From Porticoccus sp038143955 (GTDB taxonomy: Bacteria > Pseudomonadota > Gammaproteobacteria > Pseudomonadales > Porticoccaceae): a stretch of DNA of 64,000 nucleotides. This document shows, piece after piece, positions 53,631 through 62,193 of this stretch. Numbering within the stretch: the stretch's first letter is position 1; every line of letters starts with the position of its first letter. The position numbers were made by a program, and so were the translations under genes. Under the pieces are notes generated by a model. That model had not been told where the DNA came from, made no database searches, and saw nothing but the letters and a program-made list of their open reading frames with translations. Where the stretch lies: positions 1 through 64,000 of the forward strand of contig JAYQMT010000004.1 in assembly GCA_038143955.1 (NCBI GenBank), written 5' to 3'.

Positions 53631-54039
53631 TTTGTCGCTGAAAAATTCTTTGCCTTAATTCTGTGCTAGAAAAATTGTGAGAACTTTGATTATAAATTAT
53701 TTCAATTCCTTTATCCCTGCAAATATCTTTACCCGAAAAATCAATACCCTTGTAATCTGCACCGATAATTCTTACATCAATTTGGTAGCCTAATAAAATA
53801 TCATGTAAATCTTTCTCAAGATTATATGGGACGATTTCATCTACATATTTTACCGAAGACAACTGAATATATCTTTCAACTAAACTTTGAACAGGTTTAT
53901 TTTTGTTAGGGCGCTCTATTTGAGGATCAACATGAAGACCACAAATCAGATAATCACAAAAAGATTTTGCTTCTTTTAACATTAAATTATGACCTGCATG
54001 AAGAAGGTCAAAGGTTGAGAATGTAACTCCTATTTTCAT
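53620..54039 (-). CDS. Cytidylyltransferase-like nucleotidyltransferase (139 aa)
   Basis: MKIGVTFSTFDLLHAGHNLM carries the HxGH site of the TagD/Tag-like family; VDEIVPYNLEKDLHDI, ADYKGIDFSGKDICRDKGIE and the C-terminal SSTELRQRI (ISSTxIRxRI motif) complete it. The longer upstream frame is not needed. Such enzymes activate phosphorylated sugars or alcohols with CTP. A phage role in envelope or DNA modification is possible. Confidence 0.85.
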   Translation of the reverse strand: MKIGVTFSTFDLLHAGHNLMLKEAKSFCDYLICGLHVDPQIERPNKNKPVQSLVERYIQLSSVKYVDEIVPYNLEKDLHDILLGYQIDVRIIGADYKGIDFSGKDICRDKGIEIIYNQSSHNFSSTELRQRIFQRQNEK

Positions 54040-54040
54040 T

Positions 54041-54349
54041 TTATTTTTCAATTTTCTTTCTGCACTCCCAATTTGATTTTGCCATTTCTCTTTGTCTTCT
54101 GAGTTCATTGCTTTGATTTTTTAATATTGCAATAGCTTTGTCTTCGTTCATTCCACCATAAAGAACTTTTTGAACACAAACTTGCACTTCTCTTGCAGTA
54201 ACTCGATAGGGAAAATTCCTATAAAGAAACTTATAAAACTTGCCACTTATTTTGCCATACTTTAGTTTTTTATGCAAGAATCTTCTGTAATTGCAATTTT
54301 TTGTATTATGTATTGGTTTCACTTTTAATGTATCTTTTATTTTCGCCAT
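54041..54349 (-). CDS. Basic early protein (102 aa)
   Basis: Very basic N-terminus (NTKNCNYRRFLHKKLKYGKI), helical C-terminus. Directly upstream of the nucleotidyltransferase. Unknown. Confidence 0.65.
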   Translation of the reverse strand: MAKIKDTLKVKPIHNTKNCNYRRFLHKKLKYGKISGKFYKFLYRNFPYRVTAREVQVCVQKVLYGGMNEDKAIAILKNQSNELRRQREMAKSNWECRKKIEK

Positions 54350-54458
54350 TTAATGCAAGCAACTTATTTAAATCATAAGCCTCATCTTTTGTCAACATAA
54401 TTTTATCTTTCGTTGGAACTTTTTCGTGACCATGAGGGCGATTCCAATCTACAATCAT
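54306..54458 (-). CDS. Early small protein (50 aa)
   Basis: MIVDWNRPHGHEKVPTKDKI; AGGAGTAC ribosome site; overlaps the next start. Unknown. Confidence 0.6.
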   Translation of the reverse strand: MIVDWNRPHGHEKVPTKDKIMLTKDEAYDLNKLLALNGENKRYIKSETNT

Positions 54459-54492
54459 GTACTCCTCTTTGACTTCATTGTTTGCGCACTCA

Positions 54493-54720
54493 TCACCAAT
54501 CGCTTACTATTTTATTTGAATGCGTTTTACCCCAAAATCCACACACGCAGGGATCATTACTACTTTTATTTGCTCCTTCTTTGTAGCCTTTGTCGTATGC
54601 TTCAGTTTTAGCTTTAATTAAAAGTTTATCAAACTCTTTAGCAAGATTTTCTTGGGAATCATCCCAACCTTTGTTATAACCTCTTTGATAAAAAATATTA
54701 CCTGTTATTTCTTCATTCAT
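54493..54720 (-). CDS. Early protein (75 aa)
   Basis: MNEEITGNIFYQRGYNKGWD; YDKGYKEGANKS repeats the YxKGxxEG pattern. CVCGFW near the end. Unknown. Confidence 0.65.
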   Translation of the reverse strand: MNEEITGNIFYQRGYNKGWDDSQENLAKEFDKLLIKAKTEAYDKGYKEGANKSSNDPCVCGFWGKTHSNKIVSDW

Positions 54721-55000
54721 TACTCTCATTTAGTCTTGCTCTAATCGCATCTTCGCAGAGTTGATTGAATGTGATTCCTGCTTCATGCGCAAACTTCATA
54801 TATTTGAGTAGTTCTTCGTCATCAAACTCAAGCTCAACGCTTTCATATTTTATTTTGCGTATTAAAACTGCACCATTTCTGTCTTCAAACTTTAAATCAT
54901 CTCCCTCTTTCCATCCTAATCGCTCAAGAGCGTCATCGGGTATGCGAAAAAATAATTCACCTTCGGGGGTTTCTTTTAAAATTACTTCTTTTTCAATCAT
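54713..55000 (-). CDS. SpoVT/AbrB-like protein (95 aa)
   Basis: Residues 12-50 (GELFFRIPDDALERLGWKEG, DDLKFEDRNGAVLIRKI) fit a swapped-hairpin AbrB DNA-binding fold, as in MazE-type antitoxins. The C-terminus is helical. A phage transcription regulator is likely. Confidence 0.7.
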   Translation of the reverse strand: MIEKEVILKETPEGELFFRIPDDALERLGWKEGDDLKFEDRNGAVLIRKIKYESVELEFDDEELLKYMKFAHEAGITFNQLCEDAIRARLNESNE

Positions 55001-55236
55001 TTTTTTCTACCTTTATTTTCAAATTTTCTTTTCCAATATTTACCCGATCTTCTTAGTGCATCATTTGAGTCTCTAATATATTCTAATGTATCGCTAACTA
55101 ATTGAAGTCTAGCCTCTAAAAAGTGAGAGTCTGTTTCGTTTTTTATTTGATCTAAAACTTCTTGAATAAAATTAATGTACAAGCAAGTATCGGGTGGAAT
55201 TTCGGGTGGAGTATCTTTCGGAAAATAATTAGTCAT
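54997..55236 (-). CDS. Early protein (79 aa)
   Basis: MTNYFPKDTPPEIPPDTCLY; helical, basic C-terminus. Unknown. Confidence 0.65.
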   Translation of the reverse strand: MTNYFPKDTPPEIPPDTCLYINFIQEVLDQIKNETDSHFLEARLQLVSDTLEYIRDSNDALRRSGKYWKRKFENKGRKK

Positions 55237-55450
55237 TATTTGACACTATATACATATCTGAATGGAATGGCTTGTATTGCTTGTAATAATCCTCTGCATC
55301 CTCAAGAGAAGATGTGGTATATAATGGCTCATCGGGTGTGTGTTCTAGGTAAATGTAATATGTAATTTTTTGCGCACAAGAAGAAAAAAAGAAAAGCAGA
55401 ATTGCGCATATAAGAATAAAAAGTAAAATTCTGTCTATTAATTTATCCAT
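55229..55450 (-). CDS. Small membrane/lipoprotein (73 aa)
   Basis: MDKLIDRILLFILICAILLF is a signal/anchor helix followed by SSCAQK, a possible lipobox. ATG 55468 in frame is an alternative. The mature part is Tyr/acidic rich. Overlaps the next start. Confidence 0.6.
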   Translation of the reverse strand: MDKLIDRILLFILICAILLFFFSSCAQKITYYIYLEHTPDEPLYTTSSLEDAEDYYKQYKPFHSDMYIVSNND

Positions 55451-55470
55451 ATCGTGAAAATTATTCATAA

Positions 55471-55787
55471 TTAAAAAACAAATTCTCCTTCTTTGTCGAG
55501 TTTAGCTTGGTAGCATTCTTCTTGTATATCTTTTGGTTGCTCATATAAATGATTTTGCCACTCCTGCACCTCTTCTTTTGTATGACCTTGTAAGTTGTCT
55601 CTTATTTCTTGTTCTGAAAACCATTGATCGTCTAAGTTGAAAATAGAATCAACATTGCAAGGGTGATACCTGCATTTACAAGTAACCCTTTAAATTGCCC
55701 TGCAAGCTCATAAACATCTGAGCCATCATGCACTTCATCGGTTTCAACGCTATAAATTTTACCATGTAATGTGAGTGATAATTTCAT
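55471..55787 (-). CDS. Conserved phage protein (frameshifted, ~105 aa)
   Basis: MKLSLTLHGKIYSVETDEVH, then LLVNAG; one extra G near 55668 gives YHPCNVDSIFNLDDQW and an acidic helix ending at 55471. The LLxxAGYHPxxVDxxF text occurs in phage hypothetical proteins. Confidence 0.65.
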
Positions 55788-55810
55788 AATTAGTTCCAAT
55801 CAAAGTCTAT

Positions 55811-55839
55811 ATTATAACCTACTGCCCTGCGCTTGTCAA
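55811..55839 (-). promoter_or_regulatory. Consensus sigma70 promoter
   Basis: TTGACA-N17-TATAAT, perfect consensus, with a 5' leader before ATG 55787. Confidence 0.9.
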
Positions 55840-55863
55840 TGTTTTTCGATGGACAAGTTACTT

Positions 55864-56064
55864 CTATACAAATGTCTCTACCCCAAGAATCATCTTTTTT
55901 AGAATTGGCGCGCCTTCTTGATCCATCTCCTCTACCCAATCAATATTTAAATCATCAGATGGAAAAAGATCATCTTCTGACTTGTCATCTAACCACATAA
56001 TTGGTGCAGACAAATCGTCTCCAACTAAATCTTGTCTAATTGTTAACCAACTATCTACCTTCAT
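55864..56064 (-). CDS. Acidic early protein (66 aa)
   Basis: MKVDSWLTIRQDLVGDDLSA; AAAGGATTGGAA upstream. Strongly acidic. Unknown. Confidence 0.6.
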   Translation of the reverse strand: MKVDSWLTIRQDLVGDDLSAPIMWLDDKSEDDLFPSDDLNIDWVEEMDQEGAPILKKMILGVETFV

Positions 56065-56237
56065 TTCCAATCCTTTTCTAATATGTATTGTTTATTTGCT
56101 CGATTCATTTTATATGCCCTGTTTTTTGTCGATGCTTCATATTCTGTCATAAAACAAGTTCTGATTCTTGCATAGCAAGGTTTCTCATTTGTGTTAATAA
56201 GAATATATTTTTGTAATTTACTTGTGTCTTGATTCAT
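56061..56237 (-). CDS. Basic early protein (58 aa)
   Basis: MNQDTSKLQKYILINTNEKP through ILEKDWK; overlaps both neighbours. Unknown. Confidence 0.65.
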   Translation of the reverse strand: MNQDTSKLQKYILINTNEKPCYARIRTCFMTEYEASTKNRAYKMNRANKQYILEKDWK

Positions 56238-56454
56238 TTATAATGGTCAAACCCTTCTAATTCATCTTCTGCTTCATGGTTTAGTTTGTAAAGATTCACT
56301 GATACTCTGTCATTATGGTTGTTGATATGTAAAGAATATCCATCTATTGTAATCCATGCAGTTTTACCTGTCAAGACAGAAAATCTTCCCCACTACCATT
56401 AGCAAGTTGAATTGTCATATCTTCGCTTGCCAATATATTATTTTGCATATTCAT
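56234..56454 (-). CDS. Early protein (frameshifted, ~73 aa)
   Basis: One extra T near 56382 links GSGEDFSVLTGKTAWITIDG to YSLHINNHNDRVSVNLYKLN. Beta-rich; the TGKTAWITID pattern is common in phage proteins of this size. Unknown. Confidence 0.55.
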
Positions 56455-56469
56455 GTTTCATTAATTCTT

Positions 56470-56974
56470 TTATTTTGATCCCTTGCTGAATTCCAAAGTT
56501 ACTTTTGTCATCAGTTTGACCATATTGTTGCGCTTTTTTCTCATGCCATAATCATGCCATATCTCACATATCTTGTCAATGTTTTTATCATCGGGTTTTA
56601 CATTATAATGATTCCAATTTTTTTCTCCATCAATTGTTTCTTCCTCTATCCATTCAGCAGGAAAACCTTCGGAAAAATACATTAGAGCAGTTGTCCTTGG
56701 CAAACTTAAAAGCAAGAGAAACAAAACTATCTTCTACTTCATGTGACTCGTACAAGTCTGCATCTTCGTACCAAGACTCATAGACACTAATTTCAAATTG
56801 AAAAGTATCTTTGATTGCAACATATTCTTGCTCAAACTTTTGTCGATTATCGTCACCATGTTCTAGTATGTCAACGCTATGATCTTTGCCATACCATTTC
56901 ATATGCATGACTCTACTATTATAGATGATGTCTTGAAACTCTTTAAGAAGTTCTGTATTAGACTTTGTAGTCAT
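56470..56974 (-). CDS. Early protein (frameshifted, ~168 aa)
   Basis: MTTKSNTELLKEFQDIIYNS with AGGAGAACATCA upstream; removing one G near 56695 gives FKFAKTTALMYFSEGFPAEW and continues to 56470. Contains WHDYGMRKKRNNMVKL. Unknown. Confidence 0.6.
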
Positions 56975-56984
56975 TGATGTTCTC

Positions 56985-57234
56985 CTAAAACATACTGATA
57001 AACCTTCTCCACTCATTCTGCCTTCCCATACTTCTTCTAAGTTAGCATTAGCATATCTTCTGATGTCATGTCACAAAGCTCTCCAACCAAGTCAAGTCCA
57101 CCACTTTCTTCTAATATAGCTCTAGCTTCTTTTTCTGAATCGGCATCTACCTCATAGATATAAGTAGCAGGTACGCTGAAAACATAAGTATGTTTTTTGT
57201 TTAAGTCAAAATTTTTATGTTTGTATTTGCTCAT
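56985..57234 (-). CDS. Early protein (frameshifted, ~83 aa)
   Basis: Basic start MSKYKHKNFDLNKKHTYVFS; DADSEKEARAILEESGG resembles phage beta-alpha proteins. One extra base near 57045 gives NANLEEVWEGRMSGEG; the exact end is uncertain (56985 or 57037). Confidence 0.5.
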
Positions 57235-57269
57235 AGCTATACCTTAGCGCAAAGTAAAATTGCCGTCAA
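57235..57269 (-). promoter_or_regulatory. Leaderless sigma70 promoter
   Basis: TTGACG-N17-TAAGGT-N6-ATG. Confidence 0.8.
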
Positions 57270-57333
57270 GAAAAAAATAAAAAAAAGTTCAATGATCAAA
57301 AAATCATTGTAAATAAAAATATCAGAGATACCT

Positions 57334-57567
57334 TTACTTATCCAACACAAAGCTCGCTTCAGATTTTCTACCATTGATCTTATGGAGATAGTCTACATAG
57401 CGCATATTTAAAGCGCTTGCTTGAGCTTTGAGTTCGGGATTATCATAATCATCAGTTGGCAAAGGACAATTATGAGGGTCGAGCATAGGATAGTTATGCA
57501 AAGTTTGCAAAGGTCTATCTTTTACGCAACCAACTAAAAGTAAAAATAAACAAACAAAGTATTTCAT
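57334..57567 (-). CDS. Small lipoprotein (77 aa)
   Basis: MKYFVCLFLLLVGCVKDRPL: signal peptide with lipobox LVGC. Proline/asparagine-rich mature part then helix. Candidate outer-membrane spanin or exclusion lipoprotein; no partner identified. Confidence 0.65.
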   Translation of the reverse strand: MKYFVCLFLLLVGCVKDRPLQTLHNYPMLDPHNCPLPTDDYDNPELKAQASALNMRYVDYLHKINGRKSEASFVLDK

Positions 57568-57599
57568 AGGATTAAAGCTCATATAATTATAAAATTTGC

Positions 57600-57977
57600 T
57601 TAGTCGTTTTCAAAAGTTACTTTGCCATTTTCGTAATGAAATAAACATTGTTCTAAATTTGTATTTATTTGATAGTATTTATTATTTTCATTTGGTGGAT
57701 CAACTGCATAACAAGCGACACTCCAAGACCATTCACTTGGATCACCATATTTATATTCACCATCTTCGGTAAATTCTCCAACATCATCACCGCAATAAAT
57801 ATTGTAATCAATATAGTTGCCATCTTCTAGTTCGTAACTATTCCAATAGTCAAAATTATCTCCATCAGTTTTTACTTCGGGTTAGCCTCAACTTTTTTAA
57901 TATGACTTAATGCTAGGTCAATTATTTTTAGCTGCAACTTCTTTTGGCGCTAACCAAGTTTCAATTGTATCAGTCAT
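57600..57977 (-). CDS. Acidic early protein (frameshifted, ~125 aa)
   Basis: As written, several stops interrupt residues 20-33. Removing one A near 57926 and adding one C near 57885 gives AAKIIDLALSHIKKVEANPE, then YNIYCGDDVGEFTEDGEYKY. ATG overlaps the previous stop (TAATG). Unknown. Confidence 0.6.
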
Positions 57978-58284
57978 TATTTTATTTCTCCTTCTTCGTT
58001 TATTATTTTCATTGCCATTGTTCCGTCATCATAATCGGGGAAATCAATTTTGTCAACATCCTTATTTGAGATAACTCCATTTTTATTAAATCTTCAAATA
58101 TTTGCCACATTTTTTGATACCTAGCATTATGTAAAGCCTTTGCGCCAATCAACATATTTGCTATATCATCTTCAGTTGGACGAACTTTCGCATCCATCAA
58201 AAAGAATGTAAAATTACATCTATATCTCCATCCATATTTGTATAGGGCGCTCATTGCATCTTCTAAATCAAATCTATTTTTCAT
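57977..58284 (-). CDS. Early protein (frameshifted, ~102 aa)
   Basis: MKNRFDLEDAMSALYKYGWR chosen by promoter spacing; one extra A near 58080 gives DLIKNGVISNKDVDKIDFPD. Unknown. Confidence 0.55.
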
Positions 58285-58756
58285 GGTATTTAACAATATA
58301 TGTTTTAAATTTTCTGTCAACTAAAATATCATTTATCATAGAAAAAATTACATTCCAACTACCCCCTGCAAGTCCACAAGAAATCATCCAAAAGGTAAAC
58401 CAAGGGTGAAAACTTTATCATCATGTTTATCTTGCCATTCAATATGATTTGCAACATTTTGTAAAGTTAGATAAAAACCTTCATAATCAACTGCTCTTTG
58501 ACCCCCAATTCTGTCTTGGGTGTACATATTGTAAATACCCTTGCTTTGGGTTGCCTCAGTCAAGCAAAACTATAACTACCTAGACCTACTTCATCTTCAG
58601 CCCATGCGTAGCAATCAGATTCATAAGCCATAGGGTAGCGATCTTTTATTTGTTTCGCAATTCCCGCCCCCATAACATTTTGTGTGTTACAAGAATGAGC
58701 AATGAAATCTATACCATTAGGAAATCAAGAAGATTGCCATCTATTATTTGTATCAT
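58274..58756 (-). CDS. Macro-domain protein (frameshifted, ~161 aa)
   Basis: Three one-base insertions (near 58725, 58562, 58398) give MIQIIDGNLLDFPNGIDFIA, HSCNTQNVMGAGIAKQIKDR and GMISCGLAGGSWN, the three signature segments of ADP-ribose-binding macro domains (GDLL..., NxxxxMGxGIA, GxxxCGLxGG). It may hydrolyse ADP-ribose-1''-phosphate or remove ADP-ribose during anti-phage or NAD-recycling responses. The ends overlap adjacent genes. Confidence 0.8.
58285..58320 (-). promoter_or_regulatory. Leaderless sigma70 promoter inside macro-domain gene
   Basis: TTGACA-N16-TATTGT-N8-ATG within the end of the upstream coding region. Confidence 0.6.
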
Positions 58757-58774
58757 AATTTAAAAGTCAAATTA

Positions 58775-61279
58775 TTATTTAAGATACATTTCATATGTCC
58801 AATCACTTAAATTAGCTCCAATCTGATTTAGGGCAACATTGTGCCAATACAAATCAACTTGCTCATCATTTTCTTTGCAATGCTCAAATATAGGAGAAAC
58901 TTGTAGTTTCATAAAGTCCAAATACCAAGCATCATGAATTTTTTGCTCTGTGTTGCTGATGTTTTTTTCTTTGTGATTTTTTTATGATTTGGGTGCATCA
59001 TATTAACCCCAAGAACCATTTGACCACAATCATTTGTAACACCAATGCAATGACTATGGTTCATTTCAATAGAGTCTGCTTCTTCATTCCCAATCCTAAC
59101 ATGAAATTTATTTAAATGATCTCTTTTTAAGATAGGGAAAACCTTAATATCATTAACAAAAGATTTTTTATTGTTTTTCTTGAGGGACTTTTTCTTTCTT
59201 GAGTTTCCTCTTCTTTATGTAAGCTAACGCAAGGAATAACGAATTCCCAAAATTAGATTGACAAGAAAATGATATTTTAGTGAAGAATGTCGTATTTGAA
59301 AACTCATTTGGTTGAGCTATTGTCATCATTGCAGTGCCATCTGCCCAAGAAGAACCATAAAGTTCACTTTTTTCTTCTTTCCAATCACTGCGATCTTTAG
59401 AGAAAAATAGACATATTTGTATTTTATTCTTAGTAAAAAATTTCTCTTTTGCATCGTGATTGAAATAAATTTTAAAAGAATTTAAATTATCCCCAACTAA
59501 CTTAGTTGAAACTAAATTGGTTGGATCATTTTCATCATGGGCAAAATTTATAAAACCTCTATCATCAAGAGTTATTTGGGTTAATGCGTCATTTAGATTA
59601 TCTTTAGTATTGCAAGGGATTGCCAAGTTCATTGGATGTCCTGCAAATTGGTTTTAAAATTAAATCTGATAAAAATTTCTTCTTATTTATTTCTAAATCT
59701 GCTTTGAAACCTTCCAATCTATTTTTATCTAAAAGATGAACGATATTTTTGTCGGACTTTAATTGCTCAAAGCCTTTCTCTATAAAATCAACAATAATTA
59801 TCAGAAGCTAATTTCTCCTTATTAGTTTGAACTGCATCTAGTCGATCTTCCATCGGAAATTGATTTAAAATCAAAGTAAACAAGTAACCTTTCAGCGATT
59901 GAATTCATCCCAATTTCTTGTCTGCAAAAATATTTACTATTAAAATAAACAAAATTATTGAAGATTTTAATTACTACACCCGAACGAGGAGAGTGCTTGT
60001 GATGATTTTTAGCCTAGAAAATTCATCATCAGTAGTATAATAAGCTTTCATGTAAGCTTCATATTTTATTTTGTTTCAGAAGTTTGATCAAATACCACTT
60101 TCATTTTCTTTTCGTTGACTTTATCTAGTAAAATCTTTTCTAAGCCATAGGCAGTTTCAGAATCACCTCTAGCAGATTTAGTCCAGCTCTGAGTGGGGCT
60201 TTCATCTCTTTCGGGTTCAATAACTTGAATTGGGATTACGAAATTTGGGTTGGTAAAATTAATATAATTTACTATTTGGAATAAACTATTATTTTGATGC
60301 AACAACCCGCCCCATCTGTTTTCTGTTTTCTGTAAGATGATAATTGACCGAACCCTTTATGTAAATCAAAATTATAAATTTTTAATGTATGTACCATAAC
60401 TAGGTTCAGAAAATTTCTGAATACTTGTATATCTTTCCTCATAAGAAATGGGTAAGCTTTCAAAACTGCAAACAGGAACTAACCAATCATTTCCCACTTT
60501 AAACTTTAAATAAACAATTTCATGTTGCCTTTGCATTGGTAAGCCAAAATTAGTCAGCTCTCTGTGGGAATCACTTGACTTATCGAAAAAGACCAAAAGA
60601 TTTAAGAGGATCGCTTGAAAGGTGATCTAAGTCGGGGCATATTTTAGAAGCAATTAATTGATACTTTCTGCCTTCCATGTGGTTGAAAACCCCTTTCGCT
60701 CCAAATTTAAAACGACCTGTTACATAAGTGTTTCGGAGCTTAGAACTCTCTTTAACTTTATAAAATAAATTATTCTCTAAGCTTTGGGGCGAATGACCCA
60801 TTCCGAAATCTTGAATCGAGATAGTCCTAGTTTTGTTGGTTTTGGCATGGTGTATGTTCATGCAACATTCAGAGCTTTCTTTTTTGCGTTAAGTCAATAT
60901 CGCTCATATAGCAAGCAATAGCCTCATCTTGAGACTGAGGAAGAAGTTTGAACTCTTCTTCGCTTAATCCCGACATCATTTTTTGATAACTATCAAAATC
61001 TTTTTTTGCATGATACTTTTCTAAATTGCATCACATGAATTGACCATTTTCTCTCTAAGAGCTAAAAAAGCTACTTGATTACCTGCGGAAACATCTGCAT
61101 ATGAGCCACTATCTCCACCAAGCGCTACCCATTCATACTCATAGCCATCGGTTGTAACACCCTTTTGTTTACTCATGTTTTTAGATTGGTAGTATGCATC
61201 TACATCAGTGTGATCATTTAATTTTTAAAATCTAAAAGAGTTGATCACACATTTTTTGATATTTTTTGAATTCTGTCAT
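58775..61279 (-). CDS. Large GHKL ATPase, not rIIA (many frameshifts, ~830 aa)
   Basis: About ten single-base corrections join one long gene from MTEFKKYQKMCDQLF at 61279 to DWTYEMYLK at 58775. The N-terminus has GHKL ATPase boxes: EWVALGGDSGSYADVSAGNQ, REKMVNSCDAILEKYH (N box), ISIQDFGMGHSPQSLE (G1), SSKLRNTYVTGRFKFGAKGV (G2-like). This arrangement (LGGD...NQ...E-x3-NSxDA) belongs to a bacterial ATP-binding family I cannot name with confidence. The C-terminal ~400 residues match nothing I know. The error density is high, so true decay is possible. Confidence 0.6.
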
Positions 61280-61304
61280 AATTGTAATTGTAATTGTAAT
61301 TGTA
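61280..61304. repeat. AATTGT tandem repeat
   Basis: Four copies of AATTGT directly before ATG 61279, between promoter and gene (ACAATT on the coding strand). Confidence 0.8.
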
Positions 61305-61355
61305 TAATAATATTCAACTAGGTTAGCATAAAAATTTTGAAAGTCAAACTTTTTA

Positions 61356-62167
61356 TTAGTTTAATTGCAGGGCAATATCTTTTTTTTTGATTTCGAGGGC
61401 AAAAAATTCTTTGTATTTAATATTGCCCTCTCGCCATTAACTACAAACTCAAGCATATCATCACTAGAATAGTGAAATGATTTAAATATTGCATTGTTTA
61501 AATTTTTACCATTAGAGCAAGTCCATTGATAGTCACTACTATAAATATCCGTAAGAAGTGGATTGTTATGTTCGATCTTACTCTGCAAATAATCTATTTT
61601 TGAGCTTAAAGTTTTAATTAAGTCACATAATGCACCAACATCATGTGAAGAATCTTGATTGAGTTTTAAAAATTTTCCACCAATATTAGTGATAAATAGA
61701 TTTTCTACTAATAAATTATTTTTTAATTTTTTTGTATTTGTTATAATCAGATTCTACTCCACTTGTAATTTCTCTCTCTTTAATCCAAGCGCTAAAAGTT
61801 CTAAAAAGGTAATTCTTTTCTCCACCAATTATTAACATAGCGATGATTTGCGCATCTACGCATACTAGGTCTAAATTCCGAAGAGATAGTCAATTTTAAG
61901 ACTTGTAAAATTGAATTAAATTCATATAACTTAATTAACCCACCCCCACCCGTAGGGCGTATCTGAAGCGTGACAATCTAAATGATGTTCGATACCAAGA
62001 ATGTCTCTTACTTTTGGATTGAGAAGTAAATCTTGTATTGGTCTACGAGACTTTCTAAATATGCAAGCCATCTCTACAAAACTCACAAAACGAAAATTGT
62101 CAGAACAAATTCCGTACTCTTTAAAATGAGGAGTCATCACCGCTATTTCTTTTTTTGAAATTTTCAT
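61356..62167 (-). CDS. Unknown protein (frameshifted, ~270 aa)
   Basis: N-terminus MKISKKEIAVMTPHFKEYGI, then FRFVSFVEMACIFRKSRRPI, DNA-binding-like. Corrections in G5 (about 61943) and later runs give KLYEFNSILQVLKLTISSEF, RRCANHRYVNNWWRKELPF and LELLALGLKRE, and finally NGEGNIKYKEFFALEIKKKD. Several breaks make the middle uncertain; two or three genes remain possible. Not recognised. Confidence 0.4.
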
Positions 62168-62193
62168 TACAAATCAATAAATCATAGAAAATA

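Noticed and set aside
58775..62167. True pseudogenes from gene decay
   Set aside because: Error density is high, but every break examined lies in a short run and restores good protein text; not distinguishable from sequencing error here, so kept as genes with lowered confidence.
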